NCBI RefSeq assembly: GCF_001279525.1
Contig: NZ_LGDY01000112.1
Span: forward strand, 1 to 64,000
Direction of reading: 5' to 3'
Length of the DNA stretch: 64,000 nucleotides
DNA from: Nocardia sp. NRRL S-836
Lineage (GTDB): Bacteria > Actinomycetota > Actinomycetes > Mycobacteriales > Pseudonocardiaceae
A program made the translations under genes and the position numbers. Shown here piece after piece: positions 15,376 to 23,567 of this stretch. The notes beneath the pieces are model-generated. The model was given only the letters and a program-made list of their open reading frames with translations. It did no database searches and was not told the origin of the DNA. Position 1 is the first letter of the stretch, and every line of letters starts with the position of its first letter.

Positions 15376-15746
15376 CCGCCGTTCAGCGGCGAGACGTTGA
15401 AGCTGTAGTACTCCCTGGCCGACTCCGAGCGGTTGCCCGGCTCCGGCGGGAAGATGGCGTCGATGAACAGCCCGCCGCCGCAGTCGGGCTCGGAGAACAG
15501 GTTCAGCACCGAGTTCCGCGTCCGGTTGGCCAGGAAGTCGGCCTTCTCCCCGAGCAGGCCGTGGACGTTGTAGCACTTGCCCGGCTTCAGCCCATCGATG
15601 GTGACCGGCACCGGCACGGTCGGCGCCGACCAGATGGCGTGGTCGCGCGGCGGGCAGTCGGCGGCGGCGACCCCGGACGTGGCCAGCACGAGCGTGACGG
15701 ACGCACCGAGCGCCCAGAACCCCTTGAGACCCAGCGGAAGAGACAT
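15372..15746 (-). CDS. Small secreted protein, unknown
   Basis: 124 aa with an N-terminal signal peptide ('GFWALGASVTLVLATSGVAA', cleavage after 'GVAAA'). The mature part has three cysteines ('DCPPRD', 'KCYNVHG', 'PDCGGGLF') and a beta-rich pattern; 'FSEPDCGGGLFIDAIFPP' and the terminal 'YYSFNVSPLNGG' are its most distinctive parts. Many actinomycetes secrete proteins of this size and layout. No family assigned. Confidence 0.6.
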   Translation of the reverse strand: MSLPLGLKGFWALGASVTLVLATSGVAAADCPPRDHAIWSAPTVPVPVTIDGLKPGKCYNVHGLLGEKADFLANRTRNSVLNLFSEPDCGGGLFIDAIFPPEPGNRSESAREYYSFNVSPLNGG

Positions 15747-15839
15747 CAGCGAACCCCCATGATTCCGGCTGAGCCCCGGATGCTGCCAGAACGGCCGCCG
15801 CCCCGTGGGCCGAACGGGCGGGTTCGAGGTCGTGACCGG

Positions 15840-16247
15840 CTAGCTGACCGGGAAGTTGCGCACCCAGCGCTTCTGCCACGGCGTCTCCACGGCCCGGCGG
15901 TGGTAGTGCGCGCGGGTCCACGCCACCGCCTCGTCCGCCGGCACACCGGCGAGCACCGCCAGGCACGAGATCACGGTTCCGGTGCGGCCGACACCACCGC
16001 TGCACGCCACCTCGACCCGTTCACCGGCAAGCGCTCGCCCGTGCAGTGCGCGGATGAGCTCGACCGCCTTGGCCGAGTCGCGGGGCAGGCGGAAGTCGGG
16101 CCACTCGACCCAGTCGTGCTCCCACGGCAGGTCGACCGGGCGTGCCTGCAGGTACAGGCCGTACCCAGGCTGCGGTTCCACGAGCCGGCCGTCGCGCAGG
16201 CCGCGGCCGGTCACCTCGGCTCCGTCGGGCAGCTGGACCGTCTTCAC
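15840..16247 (-). CDS. Protein-tyrosine-phosphatase-like protein
   Basis: 135 aa from GTG 16247; longer readings upstream are basic, low-complexity and unlikely. The catalytic P-loop 'VACSGGVGRTG' (Cys82, Arg88) is the C-x5-R signature, with an upstream 'DWVEWPDFRLPRD' that may carry the general acid. The compact size matches bacterial PTP/DSP-like phosphatases acting on phosphotyrosine or phosphoinositides. Single gene, divergent from the acyltransferase. Confidence 0.8.
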   Translation of the reverse strand: MKTVQLPDGAEVTGRGLRDGRLVEPQPGYGLYLQARPVDLPWEHDWVEWPDFRLPRDSAKAVELIRALHGRALAGERVEVACSGGVGRTGTVISCLAVLAGVPADEAVAWTRAHYHRRAVETPWQKRWVRNFPVS

Positions 16248-16449
16248 GAAAGGACTCCCCCCATCCGGGTACGTGCGGCGACCAGTATGGCGGCCGCCTC
16301 GCGCGCCGCGGTCCGTGTTCGCGCAGCGCGATCCGGAGTTTTGATACAACAGTCGGTTCAAACGAAAGGCGGTACCGGCGCTGAACCGTTCGCCGTTGGC
16401 GCTACTCTGCCAGGTCTATGGGACGGGTTCGGCACGCGCGCTGGGCGGG

Positions 16450-18132
16450 GTGTTGAGGCGGGCGGGAAGCTCGCTCACCGAGGGGAACCGGTATGCGAAG
16501 ATCGAGACTGGATTTGCCTGGCTGCGCCTGATCGGGGCGGCGCTCGTCGTCATCGAGCACAGCTTCCCCCTGATCGACCCCAGCCGGATCGGCATGTTCC
16601 CGAAGAGCTGGAACCTCTCGCCGGGCTACTTCGCGCTGATGGCGTTCTTCGCCATGAGCGGCTTCCAGATCGCCGACAGCTGGCACCGCGACGCGTCCTG
16701 GTGGCGCTACCTGCTCAAGCGCGCCCTGCGGATCTGGCCGCCGCTGCTCGTGGTCGTGATGACCACCGCGTTCGTGATCGGGCCGCTCGTCACGGTGCTG
16801 AGCCAGTCCGAGTACTGGGGCAGCCGCCAGACGTGGGGCTACGTCGTCAACAACGCGGGGCTGTACACGTTGCAGCACCAGCTGCCCGGCGTGTTCGCCC
16901 AGAACCCGTTCCACTGGTCGGCCAACGGGTCCATCTGGACCCTGCCGATGGAGACCACCGGCTACCTGATCGTGCTGGCCGCCGGGCTCACCGGTGTGCT
17001 CGGCAGGGCCCGTCTCGCGCTGTTCCCGGTGCTGGCCGCGTTCCTGGTGCTCGACGGGTTCGGTCAGGCGCGGGTCGGGGAGAACGGCAACTTCACCGGG
17101 TTCCTGAGCCTCCCGCTCGCGCCACTGGTCGCGTACATGGTCCCGTTCGTGCTCGGCATGATCTTCTTCGTCTACCGGGACCGCCTGCGGTTCCAGCCGC
17201 TGGTCGCCTACGGCCTGTGCGCCGCGTACCTGATCACGAACTTCACCCCGCCGCTGGAACCGGCCGCGCGCTTCGTCCTGCCCCTCGCGGCGGGCTACGG
17301 CGCGGTCACGTGGGCACACCACTGGCCACGCCGCCTCGCCGGCTACGACGAGTGGGTCTACGGCAGCTACGGCATGTACATCTGGGGCATGCCGTTGCAG
17401 CAGCTGGTGGTGCTGGCCGGGGTGCGGAACCCGTTGGTGCTGATGGCGATCGCGGTGCCCGCGTCCTACCTGTTCGGCCTGCTGTCGTGGTGGCTGGTCG
17501 AGAAGCCGACCCAGCAGCTGCGCCGCTACCTGAGACCACCGGCCCGCACGAGACCGCCGGCGCCGGACCGGCCGACCGAGCAGCTGCCCCGCCACCCGTC
17601 CGCCGACGGGTCGCCCCAGTTGCTGCCCCCGCAGGCCTCCGCCGACGGGCCGACGCAGCTGCTGCCCCGCCAGGCGGCCGCGGCCTGGTCACCTCCGCGC
17701 CTGCCCCGCCAGGCGTCGCCGGAACAGTGGCACGACCAGCGCCGGGACCCCTTGCGCCACAACGCCGTTCCCGGCGCTGTCGCGCGGCCCGCTCAGCGCC
17801 CGCCGGTCGGCAACGGCCAGCACCAGCACCATGAACCAGGCCGTGCAGATCAGCAGCGTCCACGCGACCAGTTCGTGCCCGGTGCGCAGCGCGGCGAGCA
17901 CCCCGCACGCCGGCCACCGGTCGTAGAACCCCGCCCCGGTCGCCCACAGCCGGATCGCCGGCCCGTCCCCGGCGGGCCGCTCGAACACCGACCGGCGCAG
18001 TCGGTGGGACAGGAACGCCACCCGCACCAGGTGGATCAGCGCCACCGGCAGAGCGGCGACCTGCGCGACGACGCTCAGGGAGCCTGGGACACGCCGTCGA
18101 GCAGCACCGCCATCCGCCCGTCCAGCACCTAG
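16450..18132 (+). CDS. Membrane acyltransferase (OafA/ExoZ type)
   Basis: Acyltransferase_3 membrane enzyme: 'TGFAWLRLIGAALVVIEHSF' carries the catalytic R...H, then 'MSGFQIADSW', 'RRALRIWPPLLVVV' and about ten hydrophobic helices to 'SWWLVEKPTQQLRRYL' near residue 360. It O-acylates exopolysaccharide or cell-wall glycans. A -10-like TACTCT at 16402 suggests transcription starts there, so GTG 16450 is preferred over 16396. After the last helix comes a Pro/Gln tail with three copies of a 16-codon unit (each with 'ADG' and 'QLLPxQA') near 17575-17700. The frame then runs antisense over another reading to 18132; the last 130 codons may not be native. Confidence 0.75.
   Translation: MLRRAGSSLTEGNRYAKIETGFAWLRLIGAALVVIEHSFPLIDPSRIGMFPKSWNLSPGYFALMAFFAMSGFQIADSWHRDASWWRYLLKRALRIWPPLLVVVMTTAFVIGPLVTVLSQSEYWGSRQTWGYVVNNAGLYTLQHQLPGVFAQNPFHWSANGSIWTLPMETTGYLIVLAAGLTGVLGRARLALFPVLAAFLVLDGFGQARVGENGNFTGFLSLPLAPLVAYMVPFVLGMIFFVYRDRLRFQPLVAYGLCAAYLITNFTPPLEPAARFVLPLAAGYGAVTWAHHWPRRLAGYDEWVYGSYGMYIWGMPLQQLVVLAGVRNPLVLMAIAVPASYLFGLLSWWLVEKPTQQLRRYLRPPARTRPPAPDRPTEQLPRHPSADGSPQLLPPQASADGPTQLLPRQAAAAWSPPRLPRQASPEQWHDQRRDPLRHNAVPGAVARPAQRPPVGNGQHQHHEPGRADQQRPRDQFVPGAQRGEHPARRPPVVEPRPGRPQPDRRPVPGGPLEHRPAQSVGQERHPHQVDQRHRQSGDLRDDAQGAWDTPSSSTAIRPSST
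17689..18100 (-). CDS. Possible small membrane protein, uncertain
   Basis: On the minus strand an open frame contains two hydrophobic segments, 'SVVAQVAALPVALIHLVRVA' and 'LVAWTLLICTAWFMVLVLAV', separated by 'WATGAGFYDRWPACG'. It ends at 17689, inside the acyltransferase tail. No family is recognised and no clear ribosome site was found; the 5' end is a guess. It may be a real two-helix membrane protein or the remnant of a larger one, given that decayed genes flank it. Confidence 0.3.
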
Positions 18133-18138
18133 TACGCC

Positions 18139-18518
18139 ACGGCAGAGCTGGTCGCCCTGTCCTCGCTCAACCCCGTGTACGGCCACGGACTGACGCTCGC
18201 GGCACTGAACTGCACCGATCTGCGCATCCTGCCAGCCGGGCATGACCTGGCCCGCAACCCGTTGCTCTTCCAGCAAGCCGTCGCGAGGGTCCCGTGGACG
18301 ACCGCCGACCTCGCCTGGGACACCCGGAAGCGGTCGCTCAGCACCAGACCGTCGCGGTGGCGCGCCCGCCGTCTGATCGCCGCGATCCCGGGCAACCCGC
18401 GGACCACCGCGCGGTGGACCGCGTCGCTCAGCTCGTCGACCACCCGGCGGCGCTGGTGCGGCCGCGTGTCCTGTGGAGGGTCCTCACCGGCTCGCGCCCT
18501 CGGGCCACAGCACCTTGA
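18139..18518 (+). pseudogene. FAD monooxygenase, C-terminal remnant
   Basis: Plus-strand reading 'ELVALSSLNPVYGHGLTLAA' and 'RILPAGHDLARNPLLFQQAV', 'PWTTADLAWDT' matches the 'D-x-x-x-S-x-N-P-V-Y-G-x-G-M-T-x-A-A-L' FAD/active-site region near the C-terminus of actinomycete FAD-dependent monooxygenases. A second frame continues it as 'DRVAQLVDHPAALVRPRVLW', 'RVLTGSRPRA', the usual C-terminal end. The N-terminal 250 residues are absent and a frameshift lies near 18300-18330. A clear pseudogene fragment. Confidence 0.55.
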
Positions 18519-18966
18519 CCGGCACGCCGCGCGAGCGCGCGTAGGCCACGACGTCCGCCGTGCCGCCCAACCCGCGCCCCGGCAGCCCGTCCCACACGGC
18601 CAGCAACGCGGCGGACTCCCCCAGCTCGTCCACCATCCGCTTGCCCGCCTCCATGTAGGCGTCCGGATCCGGTGTGACGTGCGGCAGCTGCACCACCCGT
18701 TCCGCGCGTGCCAGCAACCGGTCGTAGACCGGCCGGAACTCCGCGGGCAACGACGCCCGGTACTCGACCGCCGGCAGCACCGCCACCAGCTCGCCGCCCG
18801 CGTCCAGCACGGCCTGCGCGAACACCGCGTCGGCGCCGTCGGCCAGGCACGACACGCCCACCACGTCGTCGTCCGTGGTCACGGCGGCCCGGATCAGCCG
18901 GTCCACCTCCGCCTCCAGCTCGGCGGAGAGGCCACGGTGCCCGGTGATGGCGAGCTGCGTCGTCAT
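18484..18966 (-). CDS. SLOG-domain protein (YspA-like)
   Basis: 160 aa. 'LAITGHRGLSAELEAEVDRL', 'VSCLADGADAVFAQAVLDAG', 'AVLPAVEYRASLPAEFRPVY' and 'ALLAVWDGLPGRGLGGTADV' outline a Rossmann-like SLOG fold with a nucleotide pocket (G-H-R-G and G-x-G-G-T). SLOG proteins bind or process nucleotide-derived ligands, often in stress or defence settings, but stand-alone versions like this have no known role. No partner gene is coupled to it. Confidence 0.75.
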   Translation of the reverse strand: MTTQLAITGHRGLSAELEAEVDRLIRAAVTTDDDVVGVSCLADGADAVFAQAVLDAGGELVAVLPAVEYRASLPAEFRPVYDRLLARAERVVQLPHVTPDPDAYMEAGKRMVDELGESAALLAVWDGLPGRGLGGTADVVAYARSRGVPVKVLWPEGASR

Positions 18967-19035
18967 CCGTGCAGCATAGGTGTCCGAGCAGGACAGCGGG
19001 CCTTTCCGCGCAAGTCGGCGCCGGGCGGCAGGCAG

Positions 19036-19455
19036 TCAGCCGCGGTCCTTGTTCTGCTCGGCGATCGCCAGGTAGTGCACGTTCGTCATGACGCCGAGCA
19101 CGTTGCCGAACGGGTCGACCACCGACGCCGTCTCATATCCCTCGCCCCACACCCGCGGTTCGTCGTGCACCTTCGCGCCGAACTCGGCCAGCCGCCGCAG
19201 CGTTGCCGCCAGGTCGTCCACCGCCCAGTACAGGACCGCCCCGGACGGGCCGTCCGACGGCGTCACCTCGAACCTGCGGTGCTTCAGGCCCAGCTCGGCC
19301 TGGTAGTCGCCGATGCGGAACTCGGCGTACGCGGGCACACCGTCCGGCGTGCTGCGCTCGAAGTACGCCTCGACACCCAGGAAGGCGGCGTACCAGTCAC
19401 GTGCCTCCGCGACGTCGTCGGCGAAGTAGGTCACGGTCGTCATGCCTCGCAACAT
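19036..19455 (-). CDS. VOC-family (glyoxalase-like) protein
   Basis: 139 aa. Two beta-alpha-beta-beta-beta modules: 'TVTYFADDVAEARDWYAAFL' with 'YAEFRIGDYQAELGL', then 'AVLYWAVDDLAATLRRLAEF' with 'SVVDPFGNVLGVM'. The final D-P-x-G-N motif and the metal-site layout are typical of VOC dioxygenase/glyoxalase/bleomycin-resistance relatives. Substrate unknown. GAGGAA before ATG 19455 supports that start. Divergent from a WYL regulator with a strong palindrome between them, so it is the likely target. Confidence 0.85.
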   Translation of the reverse strand: MLRGMTTVTYFADDVAEARDWYAAFLGVEAYFERSTPDGVPAYAEFRIGDYQAELGLKHRRFEVTPSDGPSGAVLYWAVDDLAATLRRLAEFGAKVHDEPRVWGEGYETASVVDPFGNVLGVMTNVHYLAIAEQNKDRG

Positions 19456-19503
19456 CTCGTTCCTCCACAGCCCGTTGGTGTCTCTGCTCCCAGCTTCGGC
19501 CGT

Positions 19504-19528
19504 AAAGTGCTCATCTAGTGAGCACTTT
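19504..19528. promoter_or_regulatory. Operator palindrome of the WYL regulator
   Basis: AAAGTGCTCA-tctag-TGAGCACTTT is a perfect 10-bp-arm palindrome with a 5-base centre, in the 91-bp gap between the divergent VOC and WYL genes. Its position fits control of both. Confidence 0.8.
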
Positions 19529-19546
19529 TAGCGGGAAGCTGACGAC

Positions 19547-20515
19547 ATGCGCGCAGACCGACTCGTCGCCACGTTGCTGCTGATGCAAGCCCGCGGCAGG
19601 GTGACCGCCGCCGAGCTGGCGGACGAACTGGAGGTCTCCACCGCCACCGCACGGCGCGACCTGGAGGCGTTGTCGGCGGCGGGGGTGCCCGTGTACCCGC
19701 AGCCGGGGCGCGGCGGCGGGTGGTCGCTGGTCGGTGGCGCGCGCACGGACCTGAGCGGTCTGACCGCGGCGGAGGCGCAGGCGTTGTTCCTGGTGGCGGG
19801 ACCGGCGGCGGCCGTCGCACCGGAGGTGAAGTCGGCGTTGCGCAAGCTGGTTCGCGCGCTGCCGGGCACGTTTCGCGCCGACGCGCAGGCCGCGGCGCAG
19901 GCGGTCGTGGTCGACACCGCCGCCTGGGGCGCCGACAGCAGGGACCGGCCCGCGCTGGTGACGCTGCTGCAGGAGGCCGTGGTGCGGCAGCAGCGGGTGC
20001 AGCTGACCTACGCGAAGCGCGGGGCGGCGGCGACCGAGCGCGTGGTCGACCCGTGGGGGCTCGTCGACAAGGACGGCATCTGGTACCTCGTGGCCGGCAC
20101 GCCCGACGGCCGGCGCACGTTCCGGCTCGACCGGATCGAGGGCGCGAGCCTGAGCAACGTCAAAGCGAGCCGGCCCGACGACTTCGAGCTCGCCGAGGCG
20201 TGGGAGTCGATCGTCACGGTCGTGGAGCGCAAGCGCGCCGAGACCAAGGCGGTCCTGGTGCTGCCGACGAGGTTCCTGGACATCTTCCAGCACCAGCACG
20301 GCCGCCACTGCACGGTCGTGGAAACGGCCGGTGACCAGGCACGAGTCGAGCTGACGGCGCCGCGCCCGCTCGACATCGCCCGCAACGTCGCCGGGTGGGG
20401 CGGCCTGGTCACCGTCGAGTCGCCCGCCTCCGTCAAGGAGCACCTGGCCGCCATCGGGGCCGAGCTGGTCAGCCGATACCCGCGTGCTGCTCCAGCCGGG
20501 CCAGCCGAGTCATGA
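19547..20515 (+). CDS. DeoR/YafY-type HTH-WYL regulator
   Basis: 322 aa. The N-terminal winged helix 'RADRLVATLLLMQARGRVTA', 'AELADELEVSTATARRDLEA' is the DeoR-like HTH_11. The WYL domain follows ('RQQRVQLTYAKRG', 'DPWGLVDKDGIWYLVAGTPD', 'RTFRLDRIEGASL') with W-Y-L plus downstream Arg residues that bind ligand or nucleic acid in the family, then a WCX domain. It likely represses the divergent VOC gene through the palindrome at 19504. The 3' end overlaps the convergent ClpN gene by 47 bp. Confidence 0.9.
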   Translation: MRADRLVATLLLMQARGRVTAAELADELEVSTATARRDLEALSAAGVPVYPQPGRGGGWSLVGGARTDLSGLTAAEAQALFLVAGPAAAVAPEVKSALRKLVRALPGTFRADAQAAAQAVVVDTAAWGADSRDRPALVTLLQEAVVRQQRVQLTYAKRGAAATERVVDPWGLVDKDGIWYLVAGTPDGRRTFRLDRIEGASLSNVKASRPDDFELAEAWESIVTVVERKRAETKAVLVLPTRFLDIFQHQHGRHCTVVETAGDQARVELTAPRPLDIARNVAGWGGLVTVESPASVKEHLAAIGAELVSRYPRAAPAGPAES

Positions 20516-21149
20516 TCATCTCCAGGACCTTCGCGGCGTCCGGCGTGGCCTGCTGCTGCTTCTTGAGGTGGACGATGCCCGCAAGCGCCGTCTGCACCGC
20601 ACGCCGGGCCGACTTGATGTCGGCGCCGCGGTCGCGCAGCACCTGACCGCCCACGCCGTCCGGCTCGGCGATCAGGCCGAGCAGCAGGTGTTCACAACCC
20701 ACGTAGTTGTGGCCCAGCGCGATCGCCTCGACGACGGCGAGCTCCACCGCGTTGACCGCGTCGGGCTCCAGGCCGGCCGGTGCGGTGGTCTTGTCCTCCA
20801 GGGTGAACGTGCGGTGCAGCGTGCCCGGCTCCACGTCGATCGCGCGCAGCACGTCCAGCGCCAGGTTGCCGCCCTCGCGCAACAGCCCCTCCAGCACGTG
20901 CTCGCTCGTGATGCCCGTCTGCCTGGCCGCGGCCTCGACGGCGAGGCGCAACGCGTCCTTGGCGCGTTGTGTGAAGTGCTCGACCCGCTCCGAGCCTTCG
21001 ACGAGGTCCTTCGGCTCCATCGCCCGAATGGCCGCGATGCGTTTGACGGAACCTTCGAGTGCGCGCTGGCAGATGGCGGAAACCGGGATGTTGAGGTCCT
21101 TCACGGCCTCTGCCAGGTCGTCCGGCAGGTACACGTTGATTTTCGGCAT
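20469..21149 (-). CDS. Ribbon-helix-helix / Clp N-domain fusion regulator
   Basis: 226 aa from ATG 21149. The N-terminus 'PKINVYLPDDLAEAVKDLNI', 'PVSAICQRALE' is a ribbon-helix-helix DNA-binding unit of the antitoxin type. It is followed by two Clp_N repeats ('FTQRAKDALRLAVEAAARQT', 'HNYVGCEHLLLGLIAEPDGV', 'VLRDRGADIKSARRAV'), which in ClpC/ClpA recognise substrates or phospho-arginine. No AAA+ or protease domain follows. This architecture suggests a transcription factor that senses protein damage or is delivered to Clp; that role is inference. An inverted repeat abutting its start points to autoregulation. Confidence 0.8.
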   Translation of the reverse strand: MPKINVYLPDDLAEAVKDLNIPVSAICQRALEGSVKRIAAIRAMEPKDLVEGSERVEHFTQRAKDALRLAVEAAARQTGITSEHVLEGLLREGGNLALDVLRAIDVEPGTLHRTFTLEDKTTAPAGLEPDAVNAVELAVVEAIALGHNYVGCEHLLLGLIAEPDGVGGQVLRDRGADIKSARRAVQTALAGIVHLKKQQQATPDAAKVLEMIMTRLARLEQHAGIG

Positions 21150-21150
21150 A

Positions 21151-21176
21151 ACCCCATACATACCCCCACATGGGGT
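21151..21176. promoter_or_regulatory. Inverted repeat at the RHH-ClpN start
   Basis: ACCCCAT and ATGGGGT arms separated by 12 bases lie immediately upstream of the ATG at 21149, with CCCCAT/CCCCAC half-sites between. RHH repressors bind such short repeats as tandem dimers, so this is a plausible autoregulatory operator. Confidence 0.55.
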
Positions 21177-21245
21177 TACAGTCAATCGAAATCGCGTCGC
21201 CCGTCACACTTGTGAGTGATCGAGGGGACAGGGAGAGCACACGTC

Positions 21246-23567
21246 GTGGAGGAGAACCAACGGCTCATCGGGAGCCGATACCGCTTGAGGGTGAAGGTCG
21301 GCCAGGGCGCGATGGGCGTCGTGTGGCAGGCCTACGACGAGAACCTGCACCGCGTCGTGGCAGCCAAGGAGCTGCTCGTGCTGGACGGGCTCGACGACTC
21401 CAAGATCGAACGCGCCAAGCACCGCGCCATGCGCGAGGCCCGCCTGGCCGCCCGGCTCGAGCACCCGAACGCCATCCGCGTGTACGACGCGGTCGAGGAC
21501 AACGGTCAGCCGTGGCTGATCATGGAGTACCTGCCCTCCCGCAGCCTCGCCGCGGTGATCGCCGAGCAGGGCACCCTGCCGCCGCGCGAGGTCGCCCGCA
21601 TCGGCTGCTACACCGCCGCCGCGCTGGCCGCCGCGCACCGCAACGGCATCCAGCACCGCGACGTGAAGCCGGGCAACGTCCTGATCGGCGACCAAGAGGT
21701 CAAGATCACCGACTTCGGCGTCTCCCGCGCCACCGGTGACGACGGCACCGCCACCGCGACCGGCACGGTCGGCACCCCCGCGTTCTTCTCCCCCGAGATC
21801 GCCCGCGGCGAGGAGGCCGGCTTCCCGTCGGACGTGTTCTCCCTCGGCGCCACGCTCTACAACGCGGTCGAGGGCACGCCGCCGTTCGGCGCGGCCGACA
21901 ACCACATCGCGATGCTGCACCGCGTCGCGAGCGGCTCGATCATGCCGCCCGCGAACGCCGGCCCGCTGCTGTCGCCCGTGCTGTTCCGGTTGCTGGCAAC
22001 GGATCCGGAGCGCCGGCCCACGATGGAGGAGGCCGTGCACCTGCTGGCCGCCGTCGTGAACGAGACGCCCCAGGTGTCGGAGGCCACCGCGGTCATCCCC
22101 GCGACGGTGCAGCTGCCCGTCGAGGCGATGCCCGAGGAGAAGGCCAAGCAGCAGAAGAAGGCCGGTGCCGCGGCCACCGGTGCCGCCGCGGCCGGGCTGG
22201 TCGCCGGTGCGGCACAGGCGGAGGCAGCCGGGCTGACCGCGCCGGGCCAGAGCACCCCGGGGAACGCCGCCGACGCGGCCAGCGCGGACGGAAGCCAGGC
22301 CGCCGCGGGCACGACCGACGCGGCACAGGCCGACGCCAGCCAGACCGGCGCCAGCCAGACCGGCGCAGACCAGACCGGCGCAGACCAGACCGGCGCAGAC
22401 CAGACCGGCGCGGACCAGGCGAACGCGGGCCACGCCGATGCAGGACAGGTCGGCGCGGGCGCGGCCGGCGCGGCCCAGGCGAGCGCGGACCAGGCCGATG
22501 CCGGCCAGGCTGGCGCGGACAACGCGGACGCGGCCAAGGCCGCCTCAACCAACGCTGAGCCCGGCGACGCCGACGCGGGCCAAGCCGGCGCAGGCAACAC
22601 CGACGCGGGCCAGGCCGACCGAGCAGGCACCGACAAGGCCGCCGCCGCAGGGACGGCCGCCTCGGCGGCAGCCAGCAGCGCGCAGAAGTCCGCACCCTCG
22701 GCAGGCGAGGACGGGGCGGAAGCGGCGGTGGCCGCGGCAGCGATCGGAGAGCCGGAAGCGGCGGCCGCAGTGAACCCGCCCGTACCGGACACCGCCCCGC
22801 AGGAGACCGCGGGGGTCGCAGCCGGAGGCGTTGCCGCACAGCAGGAAACCGCCGCGGTCGCGAGCAACCCGGCCGCCACACCGCACCCCACCCCGGCAGC
22901 CGCACCGCCCGCTTCCACGCACCCCGGCCACGTTCCCCCCGCGCCGGTCGACCCTCCCGCACCCGCCCCTCCCGCGGAGGAAGAGCGCAGGAACCCGCTC
23001 GCCCTCATCGGCATCATCATCCTGGTGATCGCGGTGGGCGTCGGCGCGTTCCTGCTGTGGCCCAAGGGCAACCGGTCGGCCGACGGCGGCTCCCCCTCCG
23101 GCACGCCGAGCCCGCCGGCCACGAGCCAGTCGCAGCCGCAGCAGTCGGAGCCGCAGCAAACCCAGCCGCAGCAGACGACCACGCAAAGCCCGCCGCCGCA
23201 GGAGAACCCGCCGCAGTCCAACCCGCAGAACACCCCGGGCAACACCCCTCCGCCGCCCGCCACGCCGGGCACGGCGCAGGAGGCGCTCACGAACTACTAC
23301 GCGTTGATCCCGAACAACCTCGAAGCCGGCTACGCCACGCTCACCGACCGCTTCAAGGCGACCAGGACGCGGACCTTCGGGGAATACCAGCAGTGGTGGG
23401 GCCAGTTCAGCAGCGTGGAGCTGTCGGACTTCGCACCGCAGGGCGAGAACGTCGTGACGGCCACGCTCACCTACCGCAAGGGCGGTGCCGTCTCGACCAC
23501 CGAGCGCAACACGTACACATTGGTGTTGCAGAACGGCAAGTGGATGATCGACAGTCAGACACCATGA
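21246..23567 (+). CDS. Transmembrane Ser/Thr protein kinase with NTF2-like sensor
   Basis: 773 aa. GTG 21246 follows AGGGGACAGGGAG. The kinase domain (1-265) has the P-loop 'VGQGAMGVVW', Lys41, the H-R-D loop at 137-139 with 'KPGN', and D-F-G at 156-158 (arranged as in PknB-type kinases). An Ala/Gly-rich linker carries five 15-bp tandem repeats. One transmembrane helix ('LALIGIIILVIAVGVGAFLL', about 585-606) and a Pro/Gln-rich stalk lead to a C-terminal extracellular domain ('QEALTNYYALIPNNLEAGYA', 'VLQNGKWMIDSQTP') of the NTF2-like type seen in actinobacterial kinases. The stop overlaps the next ATG (ATGA), so the SDR downstream is co-translated. Confidence 0.9.
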   Translation: MEENQRLIGSRYRLRVKVGQGAMGVVWQAYDENLHRVVAAKELLVLDGLDDSKIERAKHRAMREARLAARLEHPNAIRVYDAVEDNGQPWLIMEYLPSRSLAAVIAEQGTLPPREVARIGCYTAAALAAAHRNGIQHRDVKPGNVLIGDQEVKITDFGVSRATGDDGTATATGTVGTPAFFSPEIARGEEAGFPSDVFSLGATLYNAVEGTPPFGAADNHIAMLHRVASGSIMPPANAGPLLSPVLFRLLATDPERRPTMEEAVHLLAAVVNETPQVSEATAVIPATVQLPVEAMPEEKAKQQKKAGAAATGAAAAGLVAGAAQAEAAGLTAPGQSTPGNAADAASADGSQAAAGTTDAAQADASQTGASQTGADQTGADQTGADQTGADQANAGHADAGQVGAGAAGAAQASADQADAGQAGADNADAAKAASTNAEPGDADAGQAGAGNTDAGQADRAGTDKAAAAGTAASAAASSAQKSAPSAGEDGAEAAVAAAAIGEPEAAAAVNPPVPDTAPQETAGVAAGGVAAQQETAAVASNPAATPHPTPAAAPPASTHPGHVPPAPVDPPAPAPPAEEERRNPLALIGIIILVIAVGVGAFLLWPKGNRSADGGSPSGTPSPPATSQSQPQQSEPQQTQPQQTTTQSPPPQENPPQSNPQNTPGNTPPPPATPGTAQEALTNYYALIPNNLEAGYATLTDRFKATRTRTFGEYQQWWGQFSSVELSDFAPQGENVVTATLTYRKGGAVSTTERNTYTLVLQNGKWMIDSQTP
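22344..22418 (+). repeat. Five 15-bp tandem repeats in the kinase linker
   Basis: Five consecutive 15-base units of the type ACCGGCGCAGACCAG encode T-G-A-D/S-Q. The protein around them keeps a five-residue period (x-A-D/G-x-x) for about 20 further units without DNA identity. The identical middle units indicate recent slippage expansion. Confidence 0.8.

Noticed and set aside
16396..16449. Upstream TTG start for the acyltransferase
   Set aside because: A -10-like TACTCT lies at about 16402, inside this extension, and the residues are unlike the conserved N-terminus; GTG 16450 is preferred.
14907..17834. Plus-strand open frame of 975 codons overlapping MOSC, secreted protein, phosphatase and acyltransferase genes
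   Set aside because: Almost entirely Arg/Pro/Gly/Ala; it crosses genes on both strands whose products are recognised. An artefact of high GC.
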